The position numbers and the translations under genes are program-made. From positions 100,985 through 164,984 of the forward strand of contig JBAZZT010000002.1 of assembly GCA_041658705.1 (NCBI GenBank): a stretch of DNA of 64,000 bases. Direction: 5' to 3'. Positions within the stretch are counted from its first letter, which is position 1, and each line of letters begins with the position of its first letter. The DNA comes from CAIKNB01 sp041658705. Lineage in GTDB: Bacteria; Patescibacteriota; Patescibacteriia; 2-12-FULL-60-25. A model generated the notes under the pieces. The model had not been told where the DNA came from and searched no databases. It was given only the letters and a program-made list of their open reading frames with translations. This document shows, piece after piece, positions 24,601 through 33,106 of this stretch.

Positions 24601-25047
24601 ATGAAAGAGAAGGTGGCCTCAAAACCAAAAAACCTTCAAAGTGTGACGCGTAACTCGCGCTCTCATCGCGCGCTTGCGCTCAAGGCGGCAGACGAGGCGG
24701 AGCGAGTCCTTATAATTTTTGAGAAAGAACATCCGCATGATGCTCGCCCGCGCCAAGCGATAGAAGCGATCAGGGCTTGGGCGCAAGGTAAGCGTGAGTT
24801 GGGAATGGCCGAAGTCCGCCAGCTCTCGCTCGACTCCCATGCGGCGGCTCGCGGAGCTAAGTCGGACGCGGCAAGATTCGCGGCCCGTGCCGCCGGCCAA
24901 GCTGTCGCGACCTGGCATGTGCCGACTCATGCCCTTGCCGTTCCCGCATATGTCGGCAAGGCTATCGCCGCAAACAAAAACAAGACGCCGAAAAAGCGAG
25001 ACCTCACCCCCGAATCGATTCAATGGTCAAAAAATCGGCTATACTGA
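24601..25047 (+). CDS. Putative immunity protein (Imm-5-like)
   Basis: 148 residues, alanine-rich helices, cytosolic. AARFAARAAGQAVATWHVPTHALAVPAYVGKA matches the repeated Ala-rich helix and VPTHAL motif of the family usually annotated as putative immunity protein. Members are thought to neutralise contact-delivered toxins, but a toxin partner is not seen next to it. The neighbour 25053 gene encodes a secreted hydrolase, not a toxin. Confidence 0.6.
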   Translation: MKEKVASKPKNLQSVTRNSRSHRALALKAADEAERVLIIFEKEHPHDARPRQAIEAIRAWAQGKRELGMAEVRQLSLDSHAAARGAKSDAARFAARAAGQAVATWHVPTHALAVPAYVGKAIAANKNKTPKKRDLTPESIQWSKNRLY

Positions 25048-25052
25048 TTTGC

Positions 25053-26903
25053 ATGAACCTAAACTCGCGTCGGTTGAAGATTTTTGCCTGGGTAACTATT
25101 CTGCTGCTGTTTGCCGTGGTGGTCTTGGGTTATCTTCTACGCCAGACATCTCATCCTTCTTCAGTTCCTGCTGCGACGAAATACGTTACCGTGTGTGATG
25201 AAAAGAATGACGGATGCCAGCAAACGGGTCTTCCCTATCAAGACGCTGCGCAGCCTACCACAGTCCGGGTAAACGATTTGATGGATAGGATGACGGACGC
25301 AGAAAAAATCGGGCAAATGGCGGCCATCGAAAAAAACAGCATTCGTGATCCAAATGATATCGCTAAATACGGACTTGGAGCACTCTTGAGCGGTGCCGGA
25401 GCAAAGCCTGAAACGAATACGTCCGAGGGCTGGTTCCAGATGATTAAAACCTTCAAGAGTCACAGCCAAAAAACAAGATTAAGCATTCCCCTGCTCTATG
25501 GCGTAGACGCAAATCATGGCCACGGGAACGTTCCCGGAGCGACGCTCTACCCGCATGCGCTTGGGTTAGGGGCAAGCCATGATCCCAATCTCGTCAGAGA
25601 TGTGGCAAAAGCAACCGCCGAAGAAGTTGCGGCTAGCGGAATCAATTGGGTTTATTCTCCTGATTTGGACGTAGTTCAGGATATACGCTGGGGCCGTACA
25701 TACGAGACGTTCGGTTCAGATCCTAAGACGGTAGGGATTCTCGGCAAAGCTTATATAGAGGGATTGCAATCTTTCGACAAAAACGGTTTGCGCATCGCCG
25801 CCAGCGCAAAACATTATGTCGGGAACGGCGCTTCAGATTGGGGCAGTTCAACCAACCAGGATTTTCATATCGATCAGGGCAATTCCAGCCTCAGCGAAGC
25901 TGAACTGCGACGCACGCACCTTGAACCCTTCAGGCAAGCGGTTGCGGCGAACGTGTGCTCTATCATGGTCGGGTTAAACAGATGGAACGGAGAAAAGATA
26001 GTTCTTGATAGATATCTGCTGACCGATGTCCTGAAAAATGAGCTTGGTTTTAAAGGTATCGTCGTTTCTGATTGGTATGGAGTCTACGAAAAAGAGAGAG
26101 ATGACTATCAAGCGCTCGTGCGGGCGATCAATGCCGGAGTCGATATGGTCATGCTTCCGTTTGATTACGAGACGTTTTTTGACAGCATGCAACGAGCGTT
26201 GACGAACGGTGATATCGAACAAGCGCGACTCGACGAGGCGGTGCGCAGGATTTTGACGGTTAAATTTGATCTGGGTTTGTTTGACGCGGTGGCGCTGGAT
26301 CAGGCCGGCGCTATCGGTTCGGAGGCACATCGAGAGCTCGCGCGAAAAGCGGTCAGAGCATCACTCGTCCGCTTGAAAAATCACAAAGTCATCCCTATTT
26401 CTAAAAATGTTTCAAAGATTTTCGTGGCCGGTTCCGCGGCAAATAACATCGGCATGCAGTCGGGTGGATGGACCGTCGAATGGCAAGGCGTCGATGGCAA
26501 TTGGATTCCCGGCACGACGATTTTGAAAGGCATCCAAGATAGCGTATCCTCTTCAACCAAAGTGGAATTTAATCCATCGGCTGACTTCAGTGGCTCGAAA
26601 GGATTAGCTGATATAGGCATCGCGGTCGTTGGAGAACATCCATACGCTGAAGGCTGGGGAGACATGAACGATCCAAGACTCTCTGCGGATGACCTGGCGT
26701 CAATCGCGAAACTGAAGAACGCGAGCAAGAAGATCGTGGTGATCATCATTTCTGGCCGACCGCTGAACATCAAAGAATACGCAAAAGGCTGGGACGCGAT
26801 CATCGCCGCTTGGCTCCCGGGCAGCGAGGGTCAGGGATTGGCCGACGTGCTGTTTGGCGACTTTCCGTTTACGGGAACATCACCTGTGATTTGGAATTTA
26901 TGA
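25053..26903 (+). CDS. Membrane-anchored glycoside hydrolase family 3 (beta-glucosidase-like), truncated C-terminus
   Basis: 616 residues. N-terminal membrane anchor (FAWVTILLLFAVVVLGYLL), then the GH3 barrel and second domain. Core signatures: LLYGVDANHGHGNVPG, GINWVYSPDLDVVQDIRWGR, RIAASAKHYVGNGA, and GIVVSDWYGVYE with the nucleophilic Asp. It removes terminal sugars from beta-glycosides outside the cell. It ends at TGA 26901 in SPVIWNL. The same frame continues past two TGA codons with MTSQLNLSKVSN and GPLYPAF, resembling the end of GH3 proteins. The tail has thus decayed, or the stops are read through. Confidence 0.85.
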   Translation: MNLNSRRLKIFAWVTILLLFAVVVLGYLLRQTSHPSSVPAATKYVTVCDEKNDGCQQTGLPYQDAAQPTTVRVNDLMDRMTDAEKIGQMAAIEKNSIRDPNDIAKYGLGALLSGAGAKPETNTSEGWFQMIKTFKSHSQKTRLSIPLLYGVDANHGHGNVPGATLYPHALGLGASHDPNLVRDVAKATAEEVAASGINWVYSPDLDVVQDIRWGRTYETFGSDPKTVGILGKAYIEGLQSFDKNGLRIAASAKHYVGNGASDWGSSTNQDFHIDQGNSSLSEAELRRTHLEPFRQAVAANVCSIMVGLNRWNGEKIVLDRYLLTDVLKNELGFKGIVVSDWYGVYEKERDDYQALVRAINAGVDMVMLPFDYETFFDSMQRALTNGDIEQARLDEAVRRILTVKFDLGLFDAVALDQAGAIGSEAHRELARKAVRASLVRLKNHKVIPISKNVSKIFVAGSAANNIGMQSGGWTVEWQGVDGNWIPGTTILKGIQDSVSSSTKVEFNPSADFSGSKGLADIGIAVVGEHPYAEGWGDMNDPRLSADDLASIAKLKNASKKIVVIIISGRPLNIKEYAKGWDAIIAAWLPGSEGQGLADVLFGDFPFTGTSPVIWNL

Positions 26904-27128
26904 ATGACGAGTCAACTGAACCTCTCGAAAGTTTCGAACTGATCGCCACATGTATCTTCGGTGTCAGGTCCGCTTTATCCGGCGTTCATGGGACATGATC
27001 CCGATGAGACATTTGCTTAAATTAATGTTTTATGAGCAAAACAGAAAAAATCGGGGCCCGACCCCATTTACATTAACGGAGGAATAGAACTCTAGGCGGT
27101 GTGAAGTCGGTTTGTTACACTCCGATAC
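26904..27128 (+). pseudogene. Frame continuation of GH3 beyond TGA stops
   Basis: The in-frame translation past the stop shows MTSQLNLSKVSN, TGA, SPHVSSVSGPLYPAF, ending in TAA. The GPLYPxF element resembles the DPLFPFGYG block that ends typical GH3 enzymes, so this looks like a lost C-terminus. The stretch after 26995 has no further gene before 27129. Confidence 0.45.
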
Positions 27129-27701
27129 ATGAAAAAGCGCGTCTCGATTTCCTTGTGCATGATTGTTTTAAATGAGGAAAAATTTTTGAAACGCGTCTTG
27201 GCGAATGTTTCGCCCTACGTCGATGAAATCGTGGTCGTCGATGGAGGTTCGACGGACAAATCTCTGCACATAGCGAAAAGCTTCAAGGCCCGCGTCATTC
27301 GCGCGGCCTGGAAAGAAAATTTCGCTGCGCAACGCAACATCAGTCTGAAACACGCCAAAAAGGATTGGATATTGGTCATTGATGCCGACGAAGTATATGA
27401 AAAGAAACTCCTGCAAGAGCTTCAGTCGCTTGCCCTGAATAACATCGGGATTGACGCGTTCGCTTTTCCTCGAAAAAATTATCTCGACGGCAAACTGACC
27501 TCCCAGTACCCGGATCGGCAAACGAGATTCTTCAAACGGGACAAGAGAATCCGTTATGCACGCCCGTTGCATGAGATGGTGGTAGGCTTCCGTCGAATCG
27601 CCTCACCCATGGATCTGCACATCATCCACAGAAAAACATCCCGCAGGCAGGCGGCACAAAATGCCCACTACAAAATCATCGAACGATCCGTCAAGAAATG
27701 A
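27129..27701 (+). CDS. Family 2 glycosyltransferase
   Basis: 190 residues. SLCMIVLNEEKFLKRVL is the N-terminal GT-A nucleotide-binding start, VVVDGGSTDKS follows, and DWILVIDADEVYEKKL carries the metal-binding DxD. The WaaE/KdtX-like group transfers a sugar to lipopolysaccharide or other glycans; the acceptor is unknown here. Start at ATG 27129. The next gene begins 18 bp after its end, so these small genes form a loose rightward cluster. Confidence 0.85.
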   Translation: MKKRVSISLCMIVLNEEKFLKRVLANVSPYVDEIVVVDGGSTDKSLHIAKSFKARVIRAAWKENFAAQRNISLKHAKKDWILVIDADEVYEKKLLQELQSLALNNIGIDAFAFPRKNYLDGKLTSQYPDRQTRFFKRDKRIRYARPLHEMVVGFRRIASPMDLHIIHRKTSRRQAAQNAHYKIIERSVKK

Positions 27702-27719
27702 TACCGTTGTCCTAAGCTA

Positions 27720-28274
27720 ATGAAGATCATTATTTTCGAAGGTATCGCGAGTTCAGGAAAAACGACGATCGAACGATTGCTCGCCGAGGCCTTGCCGAAT
27801 TCAAGAATCATCACGGAGGGCGAAACGCTCATGTCGCTGATCGACAATCGCGACCCGAATCTTGCGCTCAAGCACCTGACAGGGTTGCTGACGCAATGGC
27901 GAAAAGAAACCGTTGGATATTTGATTGTCGATCGTTTTCATTTTACCCATGCGTTCAGGACGCGGGCAACGTTGAAAGATTTTTCGTCAATCGAGAGTTT
28001 ACTTCAAAAACTTGGACAGACACTGCTGGTTCTGCTCACGATTGATGATAACAACATCAAAGAACGCATCGAGGCGACGAGCAAATATCGAAAGGGCGGA
28101 TGGAAAAAAGGCGCGCCAGGCACAACCGAAGAAAAGGCCGCTTATTATACCGAACAGCAGGAACGCTTGAAGCGCTTTCAGCAAGAAACGACGCTTTCAT
28201 CTTTGCTGCTTGATACTACGGACAAAAATTGGCCAGGCTGCCTGACGCAAATCATGAACGCTCTTCAGATATGA
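27720..28274 (+). CDS. Thymidylate kinase-like P-loop NTPase
   Basis: 184 residues. Walker A GIASSGKTT at residues 8-16, a VDRFHFTHAF segment similar to the DR-Y/F-x-x-S/T motif of dTMP kinases, and a C-terminal TIDDNNIKERIE region like the lid. The substrate could be dTMP or another small molecule. Its stop overlaps the next start (ATGA), so it is translationally coupled to the P-loop kinase at 28271. Confidence 0.65.
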   Translation: MKIIIFEGIASSGKTTIERLLAEALPNSRIITEGETLMSLIDNRDPNLALKHLTGLLTQWRKETVGYLIVDRFHFTHAFRTRATLKDFSSIESLLQKLGQTLLVLLTIDDNNIKERIEATSKYRKGGWKKGAPGTTEEKAAYYTEQQERLKRFQQETTLSSLLLDTTDKNWPGCLTQIMNALQI

Positions 28275-28900
28275 TTTACCTCATCGGCGGAGCGCCGCGT
28301 GTCGGAAAAAGCATCGTCGCGAAAAAAATCGCGGAAGGCAGTCATGCTACTTTTGTCGCTACGGATGATATTTGTGGAAAAGCCGCAGAAGGACTTACCG
28401 AAGAAGAGCGAAGGGCAAAATTTCCCCTGCCCGGTTTTTCCGATACGGCTTCAGAAAATACACTCGCTCCCGAAAATCGAGTCGAACTGCAAATAATCAC
28501 TTCAAAATCTTTGGAGCCGGAATTGGATCGGGTCATTTCAGAAGCGATAGTAAAAAACGAGTCACTAGTGATCGAGGGCGTGCACCTTCTCCCGGAACAC
28601 GTCAGGCGGTTGATGGCTGAACATGGCGCGAAAAAATTCATGGTCCTTTTCGTCGGATCGAACGATGTCGATCGTGTCGTTACAGGAATCATGAAAAATA
28701 CGAATCCCCATAATTGGACAAGGAATAGCGACCCTGAAGTCATTCGGCAAATCGCGGAATTCGTCGCAGCTTTCAGCACACATATCCAAAAAGAAGCGGC
28801 ACAGAATCTTCTTCCCTATCAAGAACGGACAGAGGATTTTGAAGCAGACATGAAACGGTTTTACGAGCTGTTGCTCGGCGGCGACGAGATCGAACTTTAA
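28271..28900 (+). CDS. Putative small-molecule P-loop kinase (2-phosphoglycerate kinase-like)
   Basis: 209 residues. Walker A GGAPRVGKS at the N-terminus; the chain later has SLVIEGVHLLPEH and MVLFVGSNDVDRV, which in related kinases of the 2-phosphoglycerate kinase/zeta-toxin type form the Walker B and substrate region. The reaction is inferred only from fold. Overlaps the upstream kinase gene by four bases. Confidence 0.65.
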   Translation: MIYLIGGAPRVGKSIVAKKIAEGSHATFVATDDICGKAAEGLTEEERRAKFPLPGFSDTASENTLAPENRVELQIITSKSLEPELDRVISEAIVKNESLVIEGVHLLPEHVRRLMAEHGAKKFMVLFVGSNDVDRVVTGIMKNTNPHNWTRNSDPEVIRQIAEFVAAFSTHIQKEAAQNLLPYQERTEDFEADMKRFYELLLGGDEIEL

Positions 28901-28910
28901 CTGAAATAAT

Positions 28911-31145
28911 ATGAAACATCCGGACAAACATGAAATGATACCTCTGCCCGCCAGTTGCCCGTGCGGCCGTGAATGCATTGTGTGTACCGCGGAGAAATTG
29001 TCGGTCACCTGCGGCTGTGACGCTGAAACCAAACAATTCGAATATCCGCCGGCTCATGACATGAAACATGAATCCCATGAGCATCATGGCGGCGGTGCGC
29101 AAAATCACTCCGCGCATGACATGTCGAAGATGAGCCACCTGGACCACGAGGCGGCCATGACGAATCCGCAGATGGCCAAAGCCATGGAAGCCGACATGCG
29201 CCGCAGGTTCTGGATTTCTTTTGTCTTGGCCATCCCCATCTTCCTGTATTCGCCGGTCGGCGCGTCCATCGTCGGAACCCTGCCCTCCCCCATCCCGATC
29301 AACTGGCTGTTGTTTTTGCTCACCACGCCGATCGTGTTTTGGGCGGGATCGATCTTCATCAGCGGCACATACTTTTCCCTGAAGAGCCGCAAACTCAACA
29401 TGTCGGTCCTGATCGCGACCGGCGTCTTGGCCGCGTATCTGTTCAGCGTGCTCTTGACGTTCAGCGTCGGCGGCGAAACCTTCTACGAAGCCGCGGCGCT
29501 CCTCGTGACCTTCGTCTTGTTCGGACACTGGATGGAGATGAAATCAAGACGCGGGACGTCTGACGCCTTACGCGCCTTGTTTGATCTGGTCCCTCCGCAG
29601 GCGACGGTCTTGCGCCAGGGCAAAGAGTTGACGGTGCCGAGCGCCGAAGTCTTGAAAGGCGATGTCGTCATCCTCCGTCCGGGGAATAAAGTCCCGGTCG
29701 ACGGGGAAGTCATCGAAGGCAGCAGTTCGATCGACGAATCGCTGGTGACCGGCGAATCGATCCCGGTCTTGAAAAAAACGGGAGACCGGGTCATCGGAGG
29801 ATCGATCAACCAAAACGGTTCGATCCAATTCCGCGCCACCAAAGTCGGCAGCGACACGGCACTGGCGCAAATCATCAAGTTGGTGGAGACAGCGCAAAAC
29901 TCCAAAGCGCCGGGACAGCGCATCGCCGATAAAGCCGCGGCCGTCCTTGTCATCGTCGCCATTTCCGTCGGGCTGATCACCTTCTTGAGTTGGTATTTTC
30001 TCGGACACGCTGCCTTCATCACCGCCTTGACGTTCGCCGTCTCCGCCATCGTCATCGCTTGTCCTGACGCGCTCGGCCTGGCGACGCCGACGGTCGTGGC
30101 CGTCGGGACGGGCATCGGCGCTAAACATAATATCCTGATCAAGGACGCCACGACCCTGGAACAAGCTTCAAAGATCCAAGCGGTCGTCTTGGACAAGACG
30201 GGAACGCTGACCGAAGGCAAGCCAAAGGTGACGGAAATCGTCGTCGCCCAAGGCGGCTCCATCGAAGAAGTCCTCGGACTCGCCGCGGCCGCCGAGAAAA
30301 AATCCAGCCACCCGATCAGCAACGCCATCCTCGAAGAGGCACGGCGACGAAAAGTCGCGATCGACGAGTCGGCGAGCGACTTCGAAGCGATCGGCGGCCA
30401 CGGTCTACGCGCCGTGGTGCAAGGGAAAGAGATTTTAGCCGGCACCGAAAAACTGATGCGGGACCGCAACGTCAATCTGGATGCCATGCGGCAAGACATA
30501 GATCGGCTGCTGGCTTCGGGCAATACCATCAGCATCATAGCCGTAGACGGCGTCGTCGCAGGGGCGATCGGCGTCGCGGATCGAATCAAGCCGACGGCCA
30601 AAAAAGCCGTCGCGGGTATGCAAGCGCTGGGTCTGGAAGTCGCCATGCTCACCGGCGATCACGAACAAGTCGCCAAAGCGATCGCCAAAGAACTCGGGAT
30701 AAAACGTTACTTCGCCCAAGTCCTGCCCGAAGACAAGGCCAAATACGTGAAGAAACTTCAAGCCGAGAAAAAATTCGTCGCCATGGTGGGAGACGGGGTG
30801 AATGATGCGCCGGCGCTGGCGCAAGCCGATATCGGCATCGCTATCGGCGCCGGTACGGATGTCGCCATCGAAACCGCCAGCATCGTGCTCATGAAGTCAG
30901 ACCCGGCCGACATCCTGACCGCCATCAAACTTTCCAAGGCCACGGTCATAAAGATGAAGCAGAATCTTTTTTGGGCGGCGATCTACAATCTCCTGGCCAT
31001 CCCAGTAGCGGCCGGGGCGTTCTATCCGGTTTTCGGCTGGATTTTGCGACCGGAAATCTCCGCGCTGCTCATGTCCGCCTCATCGATCATCGTGGCGACG
31101 AACGCGGTTTTGCTTAAACGGGTCGAAAAAAGTTTAACCGACTGA
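28911..31145 (+). CDS. P1B-type heavy-metal ATPase with CPD motif
   Basis: 744 residues. Order: a Cys-rich N-terminus (CPCGRECIVC, CGCD, residues 16-38), a His/Met-rich linker (about 48-80), eight membrane segments in P1B arrangement, TGES actuator motif, ACPDALGLATP metal-site helix (about 383-393), DKTGTLTEG phosphorylation site (Asp about 427), HPIS, and GDGVNDAPALAQAD. It pumps a soft metal, probably copper, out of the cytoplasm. The membrane motif is Cys-Pro-Asp instead of the more usual CPC or CPH. A small membrane protein and a 41-residue protein follow. Confidence 0.92.
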   Translation: MKHPDKHEMIPLPASCPCGRECIVCTAEKLSVTCGCDAETKQFEYPPAHDMKHESHEHHGGGAQNHSAHDMSKMSHLDHEAAMTNPQMAKAMEADMRRRFWISFVLAIPIFLYSPVGASIVGTLPSPIPINWLLFLLTTPIVFWAGSIFISGTYFSLKSRKLNMSVLIATGVLAAYLFSVLLTFSVGGETFYEAAALLVTFVLFGHWMEMKSRRGTSDALRALFDLVPPQATVLRQGKELTVPSAEVLKGDVVILRPGNKVPVDGEVIEGSSSIDESLVTGESIPVLKKTGDRVIGGSINQNGSIQFRATKVGSDTALAQIIKLVETAQNSKAPGQRIADKAAAVLVIVAISVGLITFLSWYFLGHAAFITALTFAVSAIVIACPDALGLATPTVVAVGTGIGAKHNILIKDATTLEQASKIQAVVLDKTGTLTEGKPKVTEIVVAQGGSIEEVLGLAAAAEKKSSHPISNAILEEARRRKVAIDESASDFEAIGGHGLRAVVQGKEILAGTEKLMRDRNVNLDAMRQDIDRLLASGNTISIIAVDGVVAGAIGVADRIKPTAKKAVAGMQALGLEVAMLTGDHEQVAKAIAKELGIKRYFAQVLPEDKAKYVKKLQAEKKFVAMVGDGVNDAPALAQADIGIAIGAGTDVAIETASIVLMKSDPADILTAIKLSKATVIKMKQNLFWAAIYNLLAIPVAAGAFYPVFGWILRPEISALLMSASSIIVATNAVLLKRVEKSLTD

Positions 31146-31150
31146 CGCCT

Positions 31151-31222
31151 ATGGGAATACTCGTCCTCGTCCGACATGGAGAATCAAGAAGGTGTATACT
31201 ATCCCTGACTTTAAAAAATTAA
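31151..31222 (+). pseudogene. Remnant of a histidine-phosphatase (phosphoglycerate mutase-like) gene
   Basis: A 23-codon frame begins MGILVLVRHGES. This is the RHG(E/Q)S catalytic start of dPGM/histidine-phosphatase proteins (normally LVLVRHGESxWN). It breaks off after SRR and reaches a stop at 31220. It lies 5 bp after the P-type ATPase stop and reads as the abandoned 5' end of a deleted gene. Confidence 0.5.
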
Positions 31223-31239
31223 TCTTAAATCTACGTTGT

Positions 31240-31512
31240 ATGAAAAATGGACATCTTTTTAAGCACGCTGCGCTCGTCGGTGTCTTCGCGGTACTCTTGT
31301 ATGCCGCTTGTCTGCTTTGGCGCTTCACCATGACGGATCCCGCCGTCATCCAATTCCACCTTCTCGCGCTTAAGACGGCTCTTCCCGGCTTCAACGGCTT
31401 TGACGCCGCAAGCCTGATACTGGGCGGCATCATGAGTTTTGTCTATGGTTTTGTCATCTCTGTGGTTTTTCACGCTTTGCACGGCAACTGGGACTGTGGA
31501 ATGAAAAAATAA
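31240..31512 (+). CDS. Small membrane protein
   Basis: 90 residues from ATG 31240, two hydrophobic helices (HAALVGVFAVLLYAACLLW and LILGGIMSFVYGFVISVVF). It sits two genes downstream of the heavy-metal ATPase, so a role near metal export is possible but unproved. No conserved motif recognised. Confidence 0.6.
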   Translation: MKNGHLFKHAALVGVFAVLLYAACLLWRFTMTDPAVIQFHLLALKTALPGFNGFDAASLILGGIMSFVYGFVISVVFHALHGNWDCGMKK

Positions 31513-31516
31513 AGTC

Positions 31517-31642
31517 ATGATGAATTATTTTTACGGCATGATGGGTTACGGCGCAGGTTACGGCTGGCTCACAACGCTGCTTCTTTGGATCGTGATGGGT
31601 CTCGGCATCGCGGCCCTCTTGAAGTACCTCTCTAAAAAGTAG
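31517..31642 (+). CDS. Very small single-span membrane protein
   Basis: 41 residues, too short for usual ORF calling. Sequence starts MMNYFYGMMGYGAGYGW and continues as one hydrophobic helix ending LLKYLSKK. The Gly/Tyr/Met-rich start and SHOCT-free short helix resemble small proteins found next to copper or silver transport genes. It follows the 90-residue membrane protein by 4 bp, so the two are likely co-translated. Confidence 0.55.
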   Translation: MMNYFYGMMGYGAGYGWLTTLLLWIVMGLGIAALLKYLSKK

Positions 31643-31729
31643 CCTGGAAACGCAGTAGATTCGTCCGCCGCCATCGTCCGCATGTCGTCGACGCTGGAAT
31701 TTTTACGTTAAAACATCTAAGCTGCCTGC

Positions 31730-32311
31730 ATGGATATTTTGAGCGCCGCGACGCATGACAAAGAATCGTTCAAAGACCTTGAACTTAAAAGTGAAGCTCT
31801 GAAAGGTTATTCATTTGAGGATTGCTTGTTTGAGAAATGCCGTTTTACCGACGTTGATTTAACGAATTCGGAATTCGCGGATTGTAAATTCACTCACTGC
31901 GAATTCAATCTTCCGAAACTTGCGGGCTGTGGTCTGCGCGGGGTCGGATTCGAGGACTGCAAGCTTGTCGGCGTCGACTTCACAAAATGCAACTTTACTT
32001 TTTTCGAGATCGCGTTCCACGGCTGCTTGTTGGACATCTGTAATTTTTCCACGCTGAAACTAAAACGAGTCCCCTTCTTGCGCTGTGAAATCCGCGACTC
32101 GCGATTCATCGAAAGTAATTTGCCCGAAGCCAACTTTGAAGGCAGCAATTTTGAGGGCACCATCTTTCACCAAACTAACCTCGAGAAAGCAAATTTCTTG
32201 AACGCCAGGAATTATTCAATCGATCCGACGACGAACAAAGTAAAAGGAGCCATCTTCTCTCTTCCGGAAGCCGTCTCGCTGCTCACCGGACTGGGCATAA
32301 AACTCAAATAG
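31730..32311 (+). CDS. Pentapeptide-repeat protein
   Basis: 193 residues. Most of the chain is made of A(D/N)LxX-type pentapeptides such as CLFEKCRFTDVDLTNSEF and CKFTHCEF; the central Phe/Leu recurs every five residues for about 25 turns. Such right-handed beta-helices in QnrB/MfpA relatives bind gyrase, while others have unknown roles. Gene context gives no clue. Confidence 0.85.
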   Translation: MDILSAATHDKESFKDLELKSEALKGYSFEDCLFEKCRFTDVDLTNSEFADCKFTHCEFNLPKLAGCGLRGVGFEDCKLVGVDFTKCNFTFFEIAFHGCLLDICNFSTLKLKRVPFLRCEIRDSRFIESNLPEANFEGSNFEGTIFHQTNLEKANFLNARNYSIDPTTNKVKGAIFSLPEAVSLLTGLGIKLK

Positions 32312-32323
32312 AATTCGAAACTC

Positions 32324-33097
32324 ATGAAAAAGATTTTCATCAAAAATCGTGTGGGACAAAAACTGGCGGTTATCGTCGAAAAACCTGCTGCTCCGTCCGG
32401 TCTGGCTTTTGTCATGCACGGACTTGGTGGATTTAAAGAACAGCCGCATATCATCATTCTTGCGGAAACGTTACTGAACCACGGTTATACGGCGGTGAGA
32501 TTCGATACCACGAACACCGTCGGAGAAAGTGACGGACAGTACGAAGATGCGACGGCCACCGGCTATTTTCACGATCTCGAAGACGTCATCGCCTGGGCTC
32601 AACAACAACCCTGGTATCAGGAGCCCTTTATCCTCGCGGGCCACAGCTTGGGTGGATTGGCCACTGCCCTATTTGCGGAAAAACACCCAAACCTCGTAAA
32701 GGCGCTGGCTCCGATCTCGACGGTCGTGACCGGCAAGGCGACTTTTGAATCAGGTTATTATCAAGAGATATTACCCGAATGGAAACGCACGGGTTGGCGA
32801 ATTTCGGAGAGTCGTTCAAAACCCGGGGTCATCAAGAGACTGAAATATTCTTTTGTCGAAGACACGATGCGCTACGACCTGTTGCCGGACATCGACAAAT
32901 TGACGATGCCTGTCTTTTTAGCCGTGGGAGAAAATGATACTTCGACGACTCCAGCCTCCCAAAAACCTTTATTCGATGGTTTGAAAGGCCCCAAAGAAAT
33001 CCATCTTATCCGAAATGCCGAACATACCTTCCGTGAAGCACCTGAACTCGAAGAACTCCGTCGAGCATTCGACGCTTGGCTTAATTCGCTTAATTGA
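32324..33097 (+). CDS. Alpha/beta-hydrolase (serine esterase/peptidase-like)
   Basis: 257 residues. FVMHGLGGFKEQP is the oxyanion-hole strand. AGHSLGGLATALF holds the nucleophilic Ser in GHSLGG, a DxST acid region near AVGENDT supplies the Asp, and RNAEHTFREA the His. It hydrolyses an ester or peptide; the substrate is unknown. Cytosolic. It starts 12 bp after the pentapeptide gene and 10 bp before GrpB, forming a rightward cluster. Confidence 0.85.
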   Translation: MKKIFIKNRVGQKLAVIVEKPAAPSGLAFVMHGLGGFKEQPHIIILAETLLNHGYTAVRFDTTNTVGESDGQYEDATATGYFHDLEDVIAWAQQQPWYQEPFILAGHSLGGLATALFAEKHPNLVKALAPISTVVTGKATFESGYYQEILPEWKRTGWRISESRSKPGVIKRLKYSFVEDTMRYDLLPDIDKLTMPVFLAVGENDTSTTPASQKPLFDGLKGPKEIHLIRNAEHTFREAPELEELRRAFDAWLNSLN

Positions 33098-33106
33098 TAC
33101 CGCACT

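Noticed and set aside
26904..26998. Genome-wide TGA recoding as the reason for the GH3 continuation
   Set aside because: TGA functions as a stop in several intact genes of this window (cas1, znuA, tgt), so recoding is not a genome-wide feature.
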